Assembly: GCA_036389675.1 (NCBI GenBank) | Contig: DASVWI010000034.1 | Coordinates: 1 to 64,000, forward strand | Length of the DNA stretch: 64,000 bases | Origin: DASQYE01 sp036389675 | GTDB taxonomy: Bacteria > Acidobacteriota > Blastocatellia > Pyrinomonadales > Pyrinomonadaceae | Direction of reading: 5' to 3' | Shown here: positions 34,021-42,282 of the stretch, piece after piece | How positions within the stretch are numbered: the first letter of the stretch is position 1 | How the letters are laid out: every line of letters starts with the position of its first letter | The notes under the pieces: generated by a model | Told to the model about the DNA's origin: nothing | Databases searched by the model: none | What the model saw: only the letters and a program-made list of their open reading frames with translations | Position numbers and translations under genes: made by a program

Positions 34021-34137
34021 TAGCATAACCCTTGTTCGTAGACTTTCCATCTCTCTTTCAGGAATGATCGCCGCCCAAGCCTGACAGCGATGAATGATGA
34101 ATATATTCGACCGAGGATGCACAGCGAGCGCAGGCTC

Positions 34138-35397
34138 TCAGGGCTGCTCGCGTGTGCCCGTGCCGCCGCCCAGCACATCGCCCGGCAGCCCGGGGTTCAT
34201 CTGCCTGTCGCGGTTAGGGCCTCCCTGCATGCGGCGTAGGAATTCGGCCTCGCCCGTCAGGAGCGAGATGGCCGTCAGGCGAGAAGGGTCTGCGGCTGCG
34301 GTCGTGCCGTTGACGAGTACCATGTCGCCCTTCTTCAAGTCCGCGAGCGTGATGGCTGGCAGATTCTCAAGCCTGTCCTGAAAGTTTCTGCCGCCCGCGC
34401 GACCGGGACGCCCGCCCCTGCCTTCAGCATTAGCCCCCTCATTGGCGGCCTGAGCATCAGGACGTGCGGTTTGCGAAGACGGCGTCGCGTTGCCGCCTCT
34501 GGCTTCTCCGCCTCTGGCGTCGTCGCCACCGCGCCGCCCTCTTCTCTCGCCGAAGGTCGCGGCCACTTCAGGAGTGAGGCGACGCAGCGCGGATTTTGGG
34601 CCGAGAGTGATGGTCAGAGATTTTCCCGTCTGCTCATTACGCACGGTGATCTCATTGGTCGCGGCGTTAATCGCCGTAATCACGCCGCCAACGCGCTGGA
34701 ATGCGCCGGAGATAATCTCTTCCGCCGTAAAGCGCTTTCCGTCTGCGCTCCTGTCGCCCTGTGCCCGCAACTGATCGCCGACGGCGACATCGCTGAGCGT
34801 GCCCGGTCTGGCATCTTTCGGATTCAGAGAGTCAGGCGCGTAACGAAGAAGCCGCACATTGTCAGGGGCAACGACCGTCACCGCCTCGCCGCCTTCGCGC
34901 GAGCGCACGAGCACAGTAATCTCACGCGCCTGCGGGTTGATCGCCGTGACCCGTCCGACGATTCGGCGGCGGCGCTCCGCCTCGCGGTCGCGCTCCTGTT
35001 GTTGCGCCACGGCTGCCCCGTTGGTAATCACTACCTGACGCGCCGCGATTGCTTTCCCGTCCGCCGTAACAGTGCCGCGCGCAAACAGACGGTCGCCGAC
35101 GGCCATCTCGGCGAGCGTAATCCTTGCTGCCTTCGCCGGGTCTGTTTCACCGGGAGGCACACGCAAGAGCGCTGTCTTTGCGTCCGTCGTGATCTGGACA
35201 ACCATGCCCTCGTCCGTCCTGATCGTCACCTGTCCGGTCGAAGCATCAATCGCAGTCACCACTCCGACCATGCGATTCTGCGCGGGGCGTGCGGCCTCCT
35301 GCGCGACGACGCGCGCGCCGCCCGGCCCGTAGACGCTGAGACCTGCGATGAGAGCTATCAGGAGAGCGACCCCGCGTGCCATTGAAATCTTCTTCAT
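34138..35397 (-). CDS. Secreted DUF5666-repeat protein
   Basis: A 419-residue protein starting at ATG 35397 (MKKISMARGVALLIALIAG signal peptide), with AGAGG upstream. At least three repeated beta modules are visible: GVVTAIDASTGQVTIRTDEG, GRVTAINPQAREITVLVR and GVITAINAATNEITVRNEQT, each followed by DVAVGDQLRA-type strands, as in DUF5666. A low-complexity Gly/Arg/Ala region lies at about 300-350. The family is periplasmic or surface and of unknown function. It precedes the TonB receptor by about 120 bases on the same strand, so they may be co-expressed. Confidence 0.83.
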   Translation of the reverse strand: MKKISMARGVALLIALIAGLSVYGPGGARVVAQEAARPAQNRMVGVVTAIDASTGQVTIRTDEGMVVQITTDAKTALLRVPPGETDPAKAARITLAEMAVGDRLFARGTVTADGKAIAARQVVITNGAAVAQQQERDREAERRRRIVGRVTAINPQAREITVLVRSREGGEAVTVVAPDNVRLLRYAPDSLNPKDARPGTLSDVAVGDQLRAQGDRSADGKRFTAEEIISGAFQRVGGVITAINAATNEITVRNEQTGKSLTITLGPKSALRRLTPEVAATFGERRGRRGGDDARGGEARGGNATPSSQTARPDAQAANEGANAEGRGGRPGRAGGRNFQDRLENLPAITLADLKKGDMVLVNGTTAAADPSRLTAISLLTGEAEFLRRMQGGPNRDRQMNPGLPGDVLGGGTGTREQP

Positions 35398-35776
35398 TTT
35401 GAAACCTCTTGTTATCACCGCCGAAAAAAAATCCGGCTGCCCCTCAAAAATGGGTTGCCGTTTGATTGGCAAACCCTGACGGCCCGAACGCATATCCCGG
35501 TCGCAGACATTCCTGTCGGAGGAGATGTCTGTCGCCGGGCCGCTTGCGAAATAAGCAGGGGAAAGTAGAACGTATTCTATATTAGAATGAAGAGGGCACA
35601 TAGTCCCTGGGAACCGACGCGGCAGGCGTAAGACGCGCTTTGTCTCGCAGTTTCCACTGATTTCAGCCAAAAACACTCAGTTTTTCGCGCCCGTCTATGT
35701 GCCGGCTTCATTCAAATACCGGCACGACTGTTTTAGACGGGCGAGCTGCGCCGATGGTCTGGAAAATTTGCCGCAC
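35398..35776. other. Intergenic region with structured leader and half-site array
   Basis: Between the divergent DUF5666 and GNAT genes. Three alternating half-sites TAGAA/TTCTA/TAGAA occur at 35566-35588, including the palindrome ATTCTA-TAT-TAGAAT. Read on the minus strand, hairpins form at about 35494-35544 and 35452-35476; the latter is followed by ATTTTT, like an attenuator in the DUF5666 leader. No gene is supported. Confidence 0.5.
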
Positions 35777-36667
35777 ATGAATGTGGCCGGGACGATGATG
35801 ATGATGTCTTTCTCCGAACCCACAGAGCCCGCCATCGTCATCAGGAATATAGAGACGCTCTCCGAGATGCGCGCCGTCGAAGAGCTACAGATCGAAGTGT
35901 GGGGGCCTGAGGATGTCGTTCATCTCGCGCACCTGATCGCGACCAGAGAGGTCGGAGGCATCCTCATCGGGGCATTCGATGACGAAGCGCTGGTCGGATT
36001 TGTTTACGGCTTCATCGGGCAGGAGGGCACGCACAGAGTCATTCATTCGCACATGCTGGCGGTCAAGCCCGCATATCGCAATCAGGCCCTCGGATACAGG
36101 CTCAAGCTGGCGCAACGCGAGCGGGCGCTCTTCCTCGGCTTTGACCGTATCACATGGACTTTCGACCCGCTACAGAGCCGCAACGCTCATCTCAATTTCA
36201 GCCGCCTTGGTGTCATCAGTGACAGCTACAGGATTGACTTTTACGGCGCGGAGAGCCCGAGCGCGCTGCACCGTCACATAGGGACAGATCGCCTCTGGGT
36301 GACGTGGCTGCTCGGGAGCGAGCGCGTCCGTCTCCGTCTGGAAGGTGGGCCAACCGGGGAGTCACACGTGCCCGCTATGGGCGAGCATGCCTCGCTCGTC
36401 AAAGCGGATGATGAAGGCTCGCCCGTCCTGATGGAGAGCATAAAAGGGCTCAAGGGCGAGCCCGCGCTGATAGAGATTCCGGGCGACATAGGCTCTTTGC
36501 AGCAGCACCGTCCAGAGCTTGCCGCCCGCTGGCGCGAAGCTACACGCCATGCTTTCAAGGGGGCGCTGGCCGCCGGTTACATCATCGAGGAGTTTTATCG
36601 TGGTGATCGCAACGGTCAGAAGCCCGGAGCATATCTATTGAGTCGCCTGGAGAGAGGAGAAGCGTAG
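35777..36667 (+). CDS. Predicted GNAT acetyltransferase (COG3375-like)
   Basis: About 296 residues from ATG 35777 (an ATG at 35795 or a longer frame from 35699 is possible; no ribosome site is decisive). MRAVEELQIEVWGPED, IGQEGTHRVIHSHMLAV, YRNQALGYRLKLAQRE and ITWTFDPLQSRNAHLNFSRLG match the COG3375 branch of GNAT proteins, in which YRNQALGYRL is the acetyl-CoA loop. Substrate unknown. The gene stands between divergent and convergent neighbours. Confidence 0.85.
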   Translation: MNVAGTMMMMSFSEPTEPAIVIRNIETLSEMRAVEELQIEVWGPEDVVHLAHLIATREVGGILIGAFDDEALVGFVYGFIGQEGTHRVIHSHMLAVKPAYRNQALGYRLKLAQRERALFLGFDRITWTFDPLQSRNAHLNFSRLGVISDSYRIDFYGAESPSALHRHIGTDRLWVTWLLGSERVRLRLEGGPTGESHVPAMGEHASLVKADDEGSPVLMESIKGLKGEPALIEIPGDIGSLQQHRPELAARWREATRHAFKGALAAGYIIEEFYRGDRNGQKPGAYLLSRLERGEA

Positions 36668-36745
36668 AGGCCGTCGCCGCTCGCTCGTCGAAATGAAAAT
36701 CGATCTCGCTCCTGCTTTCATCCGACGCGGTCGGCGCTCGATTGC

Positions 36746-38131
36746 TCAGGCTCTTGACAGTCGCCTGAGAAGAAGAAAGGCCGGATAGCTCGCCGCCAGC
36801 AATAGAAGCGCGTAGATGCTGTTGCGCGTATCGCTCGCTATCGCTCCGGCGAGGAATGCAACCGAGCCAAGGAGCGCCAGCGCGGTCGTCAGGGGGTAGC
36901 CCCACGCGCGATAGGGGCGCGTCTTCTCCGGCTCGCGCCGCCGCAGGACGAATACGGAGATGAATGAGATGGTGTAGTTGGCGACGAAGAAGAAGGCCAG
37001 CACGGTAATGACGCGCTCGAAGGTCTTGCCGAAGACGATAAAGAGCACGGCGATGGCCGTACACATAAACAGAGCCACTGTCGGTGTGCCGCCTTCGTTG
37101 ACACGCGCCGTGAATCTTGAGAAGAGCCCGTCGCGGCTCATGGCAAACAGCACGCGCGTCGCCATCAGGTGATAGGCATTGATGCAGCTCAGCATGGAGA
37201 GGACAGTCAGCGTGCGGAAAATAGTCTCGCCGTGTGCGCCGAAGATGACCTCGGCGGCGACGCCGGCGGCGAACTCCTGCCCGGCTATGCGCGAGACCGG
37301 CAAGACGTAAACGAGCGCGAGGTTGACCAGCAGATAGATTCCGATGATCGAGAGCACCCCGCCAAACAACGAGCGCGGAATGTCTCGACCCGGATTATGC
37401 ACCTCCTCGGAAAAGTAGACCACGCCCGCCCAGCCGTCGTAGGTGTAGATGACCGGCTGAATCGCCAGCACCAGAGCCGTGAACAGAGCGAGCCCCACGG
37501 GCATCGGTTTGAGGGCGGGCGAGGTCGCCGTGGAACTCGCGCCGCCGCCGAGGATAAAACATGCGGCGACCAGCGCGATGAAGGCCAGAGCCTTGATGAA
37601 GCTGGTCAGGTTTTGTATGCGGCTGCCCCAGAGTATGCCGCGCCACTGAAGGACGGCGAAGATGATCGCCACGCTCGAAGCGATCAAGACCGACCGGCCT
37701 GAGAGCGCAGGGAAAAGCGCGCCCGTAAACTCGCCGATCACGAGCGCGACGGCAGCCGTCGTGCCGCACGTCGAAATCCAATCGCTCCAACCAACGATGA
37801 AGCCGACGTAATCGCCCAGCGCGTAACGCGCGAACACATACTGCCCGCCCGAGCGCGGCAGCATCGTGCCCAGCTCCGCAAGCGACATCGCGCCGACCAG
37901 CGCATAGAGCCCGCCCAGAATCCACACCGTCAGGAATAGCCACGTGTCAGGCAGGAGCGCGGCGACGACGCCCGGCGTGCGAAAGATACCGGCCCCGATG
38001 GTATTGCCGATGATGACGGCCAGACCGAAGGCTACGCCCAGAACGCGAAGCAGGCTACCACCGCTGCCACTACTACTACTGCGCGGCTCAACCGGAAGCA
38101 CTGTCTCCTGTAGGTGCTCAAGACGATTCAT
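36746..38131 (-). CDS. APC-family amino-acid permease
   Basis: A 461-residue transporter with about 12 helices. GLAVIIGNTIGAGIFRTPG is the helix-1 substrate motif of APC transporters, and QPVIYTYDGWAGVVYFSEE matches helix 6. Its first 14 bases overlap the 3' end of the saccharopine-dehydrogenase-like gene upstream, so both proteins are made together. The partner suggests import of a lysine-like or other amino acid that is then oxidised, but this is inferred from context. Confidence 0.9.
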   Translation of the reverse strand: MNRLEHLQETVLPVEPRSSSSGSGGSLLRVLGVAFGLAVIIGNTIGAGIFRTPGVVAALLPDTWLFLTVWILGGLYALVGAMSLAELGTMLPRSGGQYVFARYALGDYVGFIVGWSDWISTCGTTAAVALVIGEFTGALFPALSGRSVLIASSVAIIFAVLQWRGILWGSRIQNLTSFIKALAFIALVAACFILGGGASSTATSPALKPMPVGLALFTALVLAIQPVIYTYDGWAGVVYFSEEVHNPGRDIPRSLFGGVLSIIGIYLLVNLALVYVLPVSRIAGQEFAAGVAAEVIFGAHGETIFRTLTVLSMLSCINAYHLMATRVLFAMSRDGLFSRFTARVNEGGTPTVALFMCTAIAVLFIVFGKTFERVITVLAFFFVANYTISFISVFVLRRREPEKTRPYRAWGYPLTTALALLGSVAFLAGAIASDTRNSIYALLLLAASYPAFLLLRRLSRA

Positions 38132-39299
38132 GTGACATCTTTGTCTTTACTTCCATCCCGCGACGGCCCACTTCTTCGACCATCCGTGAGGCGTTAACGG
38201 CGCGTTCGAGCGGAATCGCGCCGCGCTCACATTCGCCGCGCGCCATCATCTGCGCGACGATGGCCGCATGAAATCCTGTCGTGCGCTCCATGGCGGTAAA
38301 GCCCGTCGCCTCGTCGTAGAGGTCTAAGAGATCGAGCGTCATGGTCATCGGCTTTTCGTCAACGAGGCCGCGCGCCCGTATGTGAATCACCATCAAGTCC
38401 TGTTCAAGCGGGCGCGGCGCGAAGCGCGGGATCAGCAGGGCGTGCAGCAGCCTGCGCGGCGCGATGCTCGTATCGTCAACGCTGACGGGCTCAGTATCGA
38501 GTAGGCCCAGCTCGGACATCCCTTTGAAGAGCGCGTAGTGGCCCGGATAGCGCAGCGTCTTGTTCCTGAGCGTCCGCAGCCGTCCCTCGTAGGTTGTCAC
38601 CATCGTGGAAAGCGCGCCCGAAGTGGTGAACGCTTCCAGTTGGCCCAGTGCGGGCACGTCGATTAACTCATACTCCGCCTCGTCAAAGCACTTGACTCGC
38701 GCCGCCCGTCCGTCCTCAATATAGAGAGCGTCGCCGGCGTATTCATTCGTGAGCCCTTCGATGTTGAAGAAACAAGCGTAGTTGAAAGGCGGGCGCGGGT
38801 GCTGCGGCAAACCGCCGTCGTAGATCAAGACCTCCTGCGGAGAGTCGAACTTTTCGAGGGCGAAGACCGCCAGGTTCGAGATCAGTCCTGGGCCGACTCC
38901 GCAATCGGGAATGACGGAGACGCCAGCGCCTCGCGCCTCTTCGTCGAGCGCCAGCTCCTGCAAAACCACGTCCCGGTTTCCGCCCAGATCGCAAAGGGAG
39001 CAGCCCGCCGCAATCGCCGCGCGCGCTACGCCGACGTTGAGGTAATAGGGCACAGCGCTCACGCAGGCGTTCAGACCGCGCAGGAATTGGCCCAAACTCT
39101 CAGGCGCGCGCGCATCGACCTCCACGGGCCGCGCGATCTCTCTTCCGATGAGCGCATTGACGCGTGCGGCGCTTTCGCTTGCGGCGTCCATCCGTGCGTC
39201 GCCGAGCAGCACCACGTCGGCATCGCCGAAACGCGCGATGTCATAAGCGGCGGCAGTCCCTTGTCGTCCCGCGCCGAGAACCCCGTAACGTAATGTCAT
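38118..39299 (-). CDS. Saccharopine dehydrogenase-like NAD(P)-binding protein
   Basis: A 393-residue oxidoreductase. The Rossmann motif VLGAGRQGTAAAYDIARFG is at the N-terminus, with NACVSAVPYYLNVGVARAAI, CSLCDLGG and IPDCGVGPGLISNLA as in the saccharopine/lysine dehydrogenase family. The C-terminal domain is shorter than in eukaryotic LYS9. Bacterial homologues include lysine dehydrogenases and uncharacterised enzymes, so the substrate is left open. It is first in an operon with the APC permease. Confidence 0.87.
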   Translation of the reverse strand: MTLRYGVLGAGRQGTAAAYDIARFGDADVVLLGDARMDAASESAARVNALIGREIARPVEVDARAPESLGQFLRGLNACVSAVPYYLNVGVARAAIAAGCSLCDLGGNRDVVLQELALDEEARGAGVSVIPDCGVGPGLISNLAVFALEKFDSPQEVLIYDGGLPQHPRPPFNYACFFNIEGLTNEYAGDALYIEDGRAARVKCFDEAEYELIDVPALGQLEAFTTSGALSTMVTTYEGRLRTLRNKTLRYPGHYALFKGMSELGLLDTEPVSVDDTSIAPRRLLHALLIPRFAPRPLEQDLMVIHIRARGLVDEKPMTMTLDLLDLYDEATGFTAMERTTGFHAAIVAQMMARGECERGAIPLERAVNASRMVEEVGRRGMEVKTKMSHESS

Positions 39300-39544
39300 C
39301 GTCAGTCTGATTCCAATCCGGTTATAATTATTAAGAGAGAAGACAAATCGGACACTCAGGTATCACGGCCATCGAATGAGTGTCAAGCTCCTCTTCGGTT
39401 GAAATGGAAAATGTAGGAGAATGCCCGAGCGTCGCAGGAATAATTGGAGAGGGGAATCAGCACCGTCGAAATTATCATGCGGCGTCGGGTGTAGAATGCA
39501 AAGTCGGATAAACAACTTTCGGTGAAGGAGGCCAGAGTATATTA

Positions 39545-40075
39545 ATGAGCTACAACGCAGCCAAGCCCGCGCAGACGGACTACGCGCCGTACTACGGCAA
39601 ATATGTTTCACTCGTGCCGGAGGGCGATATTGTCGCCACCTTGAGCCGTCAGCTTGACGATACTCTGGCCGTCCTCGGCGGCGTATCCGAAGCACAGTCG
39701 GGGCACAGGTACGCGCCCGACAAATGGAGCGTTAAGGAGTTGGTCGGTCATCTGATTGACTCGGAAAGAATCTTCTCTTACAGGGCGCTGCGTTTCGCCC
39801 GCAACGACAAGACGCCTCTGTCCGGCTACGAGCAGGACGGCTACATCGCCAACGCTTCCTTCGATGCTTATCCCCTGAGCGAGCTTGCCACGGAGTTCGA
39901 GCACGTGAGGCGGTCTACCCTTTTCCTGTTCAGGCATCTGGACAAAGAAGCCTGGGAGCGCAGGGGCACGGCCAACGATAGCGAGGTCAGCGTGCGCGCT
40001 CTCGCACACATCATCGCGGGGCATGAGCTTCATCACATGGAGATACTGCGCACGCGGTATCTCGCTCCCGCGTAG
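39545..40075 (+). CDS. DinB-family putative metal-dependent enzyme
   Basis: A 176-residue four-helix-bundle protein. The three metal-binding His are visible: H in KELVGHLIDSERIFSYRAL and two in HIIAGHELHHMEILRTRYL. DinB-like proteins include thiol transferases (bacillithiol, mycothiol) and damage-inducible proteins of unknown role. GAAGGAGG lies 15 bases before the ATG. The SnoaL-like gene starts 16 bases downstream. Confidence 0.87.
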   Translation: MSYNAAKPAQTDYAPYYGKYVSLVPEGDIVATLSRQLDDTLAVLGGVSEAQSGHRYAPDKWSVKELVGHLIDSERIFSYRALRFARNDKTPLSGYEQDGYIANASFDAYPLSELATEFEHVRRSTLFLFRHLDKEAWERRGTANDSEVSVRALAHIIAGHELHHMEILRTRYLAPA

Positions 40076-40091
40076 TTGAAAGGGGCTGGAC

Positions 40092-40622
40092 ATGTCTGAA
40101 GAAAACAGGGCTTTGATGCATCGCTGGTTTGAAGAGGTCTGGAATAAGGGACGCGCCGAGGCCATCGATGAGCTGTTCGCCGAAGAGGGCATCGCCAACG
40201 GTCTGGCCGACGAGCGAAGCGCTCCCCTGCGCGGGCCTGCGGGCTTCAAGCCGTTCTTTCAGAGATTTCGCGATGCCTTTCCTGACATAGAGGTGATCGT
40301 CGAGGACACGGTCGCCGAAGGCGATAAGGTCGCCGCGCGCTGCCGTGTTCGCGCCACACATCAGGGCGAAGGTCTGGGGTTTGCCGCGACGAACAGGCCG
40401 GTGGAGTTTGCGGGAATCTCTATCGTGAGGATAAAGGACGGGAAGATCGTTGAAGCGTGGAACAACTTCGATTTCATGAGCATGTATCAACAGCTCAACA
40501 TTGCCTGGAAAACTCGTCGCGCAACAGTGAAGAAGATTTCCTTCTTTCGCCGGACATACGAAACCGGGATAGGCGGTCCCAATGCACCCATCCCGGTTCG
40601 CTCTTGGTCACGCACTGAATAA
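40092..40622 (+). CDS. SnoaL-like cyclase/NTF2-fold protein with odd C-terminus
   Basis: A 176-residue protein. Residues 1-130 match the ester-cyclase/SnoaL group: HRWFEEVWNKGRAEAIDELF, FKPFFQRFRDAFPDIEV and GKIVEAWNNFDFMSMYQQL. Homologues usually end near here. The last 45 residues are basic and atypical, and they are partly encoded by an inverted repeat (AACCGGGAT at 40562-40570, partner 40590-40598) that looks like a terminator, which suggests loss of an original stop. Function of the core is unknown. Confidence 0.83.
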   Translation: MSEENRALMHRWFEEVWNKGRAEAIDELFAEEGIANGLADERSAPLRGPAGFKPFFQRFRDAFPDIEVIVEDTVAEGDKVAARCRVRATHQGEGLGFAATNRPVEFAGISIVRIKDGKIVEAWNNFDFMSMYQQLNIAWKTRRATVKKISFFRRTYETGIGGPNAPIPVRSWSRTE

Positions 40623-40645
40623 CGCCTGTGCGCGCCAAATCTCAA

Positions 40646-40665
40646 TGAGAGCGTCAGGGCTCTCA
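40646..40665. terminator. Short hairpin between convergent genes
   Basis: TGAGAGC (40646-40652), 6-base loop, GCTCTCA (40659-40665), overlapping the DUF4097 stop codon. It lacks a U-tract. Confidence 0.4.
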
Positions 40666-41406
40666 GAGCTTCATGAGGCTCACGTCGCCCGAGGCGGACG
40701 TGATCTGTAGGCTGCGAGTCCCGCCGCCGAGCCTGCCGCGAGCGTTGCTGCCGGGGCCGTAGCGCGGCTGGCGCACTTCAATCGGGAAATCGGTTCTGAC
40801 CGTCCCGCTGATGGTCGACATGCGTACGTCCGCGTCGAGGCTGGCGGGCATCCTGACATGAACGTCGCCGCTCGCCGATGCGAACTTCATATCGCCCGTC
40901 CCCTCAAGGTTGCTGATCTCGACCTCCACGTCGCCGCTGGCGCTGCGGGCGCTGACTTCACCCGAAACGTTCTTGACCTCCACGTCGCCGCTCGCCGTGC
41001 TGACGCGCATGTGGCCCCTGACCCCGCTGACGTTGATGTTGCCGCTCGCCGTCGTCACCTGATCGAAGTTGTAGTTTGTGCCCCTCGGCACGCGTAGCTC
41101 GAAGCGCACGTCCACGTTGCAATTGCACTGAGACGGATAGCGCGCTTCAAGGTCCAGTCGATTGTCGTTGCTCGTGTCCACGACTTCGACCAGATCGCGG
41201 TCGCTGCCCGTCTTAAAGGCCGAGACAGTAATCGCATCAGCGTCCGTGCCCGTGATCGAGATGTTGCCTGAGACGTTGCGTATGTTGATCGAGCCGCCCG
41301 GCGCGATGCGGTATGTTTTGTTAAAGTCTTGCGCCGTCGCAGTCGTGACGAGCATCAGGCCGCAGCACGCTACCAGAAGGGCAAGACGAAAGATTATCCC
41401 GGTCAT
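40663..41406 (-). CDS. Secreted DUF4097 beta-solenoid protein
   Basis: A 247-residue protein from ATG 41406, with AAGGAG about 10 bases ahead. Residues 1-26 are a signal peptide ending VTTATAQ. The rest is a right-handed beta-solenoid with the recurring strand ASGDVEV / ASGNINV / ASGDVSL typical of DUF4097 (putative adhesin). The family is found at the envelope and often near anti-sigma or PspC proteins; none is adjacent. CNCN in the middle may form a disulfide. Confidence 0.87.
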   Translation of the reverse strand: MTGIIFRLALLVACCGLMLVTTATAQDFNKTYRIAPGGSINIRNVSGNISITGTDADAITVSAFKTGSDRDLVEVVDTSNDNRLDLEARYPSQCNCNVDVRFELRVPRGTNYNFDQVTTASGNINVSGVRGHMRVSTASGDVEVKNVSGEVSARSASGDVEVEISNLEGTGDMKFASASGDVHVRMPASLDADVRMSTISGTVRTDFPIEVRQPRYGPGSNARGRLGGGTRSLQITSASGDVSLMKL

Positions 41407-41718
41407 AACGTTGAAAACTCCTTTTCCTATTCGTTGATGGTTTCGTCGCATCCTCTTGCGCTCCTGACTGTCTGGCCGAACCCTTTGACCCGCAGGCGCG
41501 TTCTCTTACGCGACTATCGTTCTTCTAGCAGGAGAACACCGCGCGCGCGCCTTTTATGGCAATAATTTTTTTGAGGCCATTAAACTCTATCGAGCGCTGC
41601 CTGCTCGCCTGAGTTTTGCGCCGCGTTTCTCCCTCCGCGCGCGGTCTGTTAATCTCCGCTCAGACGTAAAGTCGCAGAAGGATACGAAAATATGGATTCG
41701 ATTGAAGGAGAGACGGCG
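41407..41718. other. Divergent intergenic region
   Basis: About 310 bases between the DUF4097 gene and the coiled-coil protein. It contains an AT-rich stretch near 41555-41590, likely promoter DNA, but I could not place paired -35/-10 boxes. No RNA or gene seen. Confidence 0.4.
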
Positions 41719-42243
41719 ATGAGGTTCGCTCGGCGCGCGTGCTGGCTCAAGGCGATCTTGTTAATAACGGTCGCGGCGGCTGCGGCGCAGACTCCGGCAG
41801 AGAGCGCGCAGGAGCGCCTGCGCGCGCAGCTGCGTGAAACGGAAGCGCAGGAGACAGCGTTGCAGGAACGAGCGCGGCAGTTGGACGAGGAGATGAAGCC
41901 TGAGAACATCGAGCGCTCGCTGGCGCTCAACGGTTCTACCAGACCGGAAGAGCTGCGCGAGCAGCGACGCAGGGAGTTGGAGAGAGAAAAAGAGAAGGTG
42001 CGTGCCCAGCTCGAACAACTCGCCGCCAGCCGCACCCGTCTGCAATCGGCCATCTCAACCGCCGACGCGGAAGCCTACCGCCAGAGCGCGTCTCCATCGC
42101 CGCCCGCCGCTCCCACACAGCAGGCGGAAACCGGCCCTGTTCCACCGCAGGCGGTTCAACCGGCCACACCGGCAGCGCGGCAACGACGCCGCAGCGCCCG
42201 GCGTCCGCGCCAGCAGCAGCAGCGTCGTCGTCGCAGAAGCTGA
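41719..42243 (+). CDS. Secreted coiled-coil protein, function unknown
   Basis: A 174-residue protein from ATG 41719 with GGAGAG 9 bases upstream; ATG 41692 is an alternative. A signal peptide (WLKAILLITVAAAAAQ) is followed by a charged coiled coil at about 30-115 (LREQRRRELEREKEKVRAQL). A Pro/Ala/Gln-rich linker leads to a strongly basic tail (RQRRRSARRPRQQQQRRRRR). The tail could bind polyanions such as LPS or nucleic acid; that is inference. No family recognised. Confidence 0.72.
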   Translation: MRFARRACWLKAILLITVAAAAAQTPAESAQERLRAQLRETEAQETALQERARQLDEEMKPENIERSLALNGSTRPEELREQRRRELEREKEKVRAQLEQLAASRTRLQSAISTADAEAYRQSASPSPPAAPTQQAETGPVPPQAVQPATPAARQRRRSARRPRQQQQRRRRRS

Positions 42244-42282
42244 GCTATCCTTCGCCCCTGACAAAGCTTTGCCGATTCCGCG

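Noticed and set aside
35452..35560. Possible riboswitch in the DUF5666 leader
   Set aside because: Hairpins are visible, and GGCAAACC recalls part of the c-di-GMP-I motif, but the rest of that consensus is missing and the orientation does not fit a gene start.
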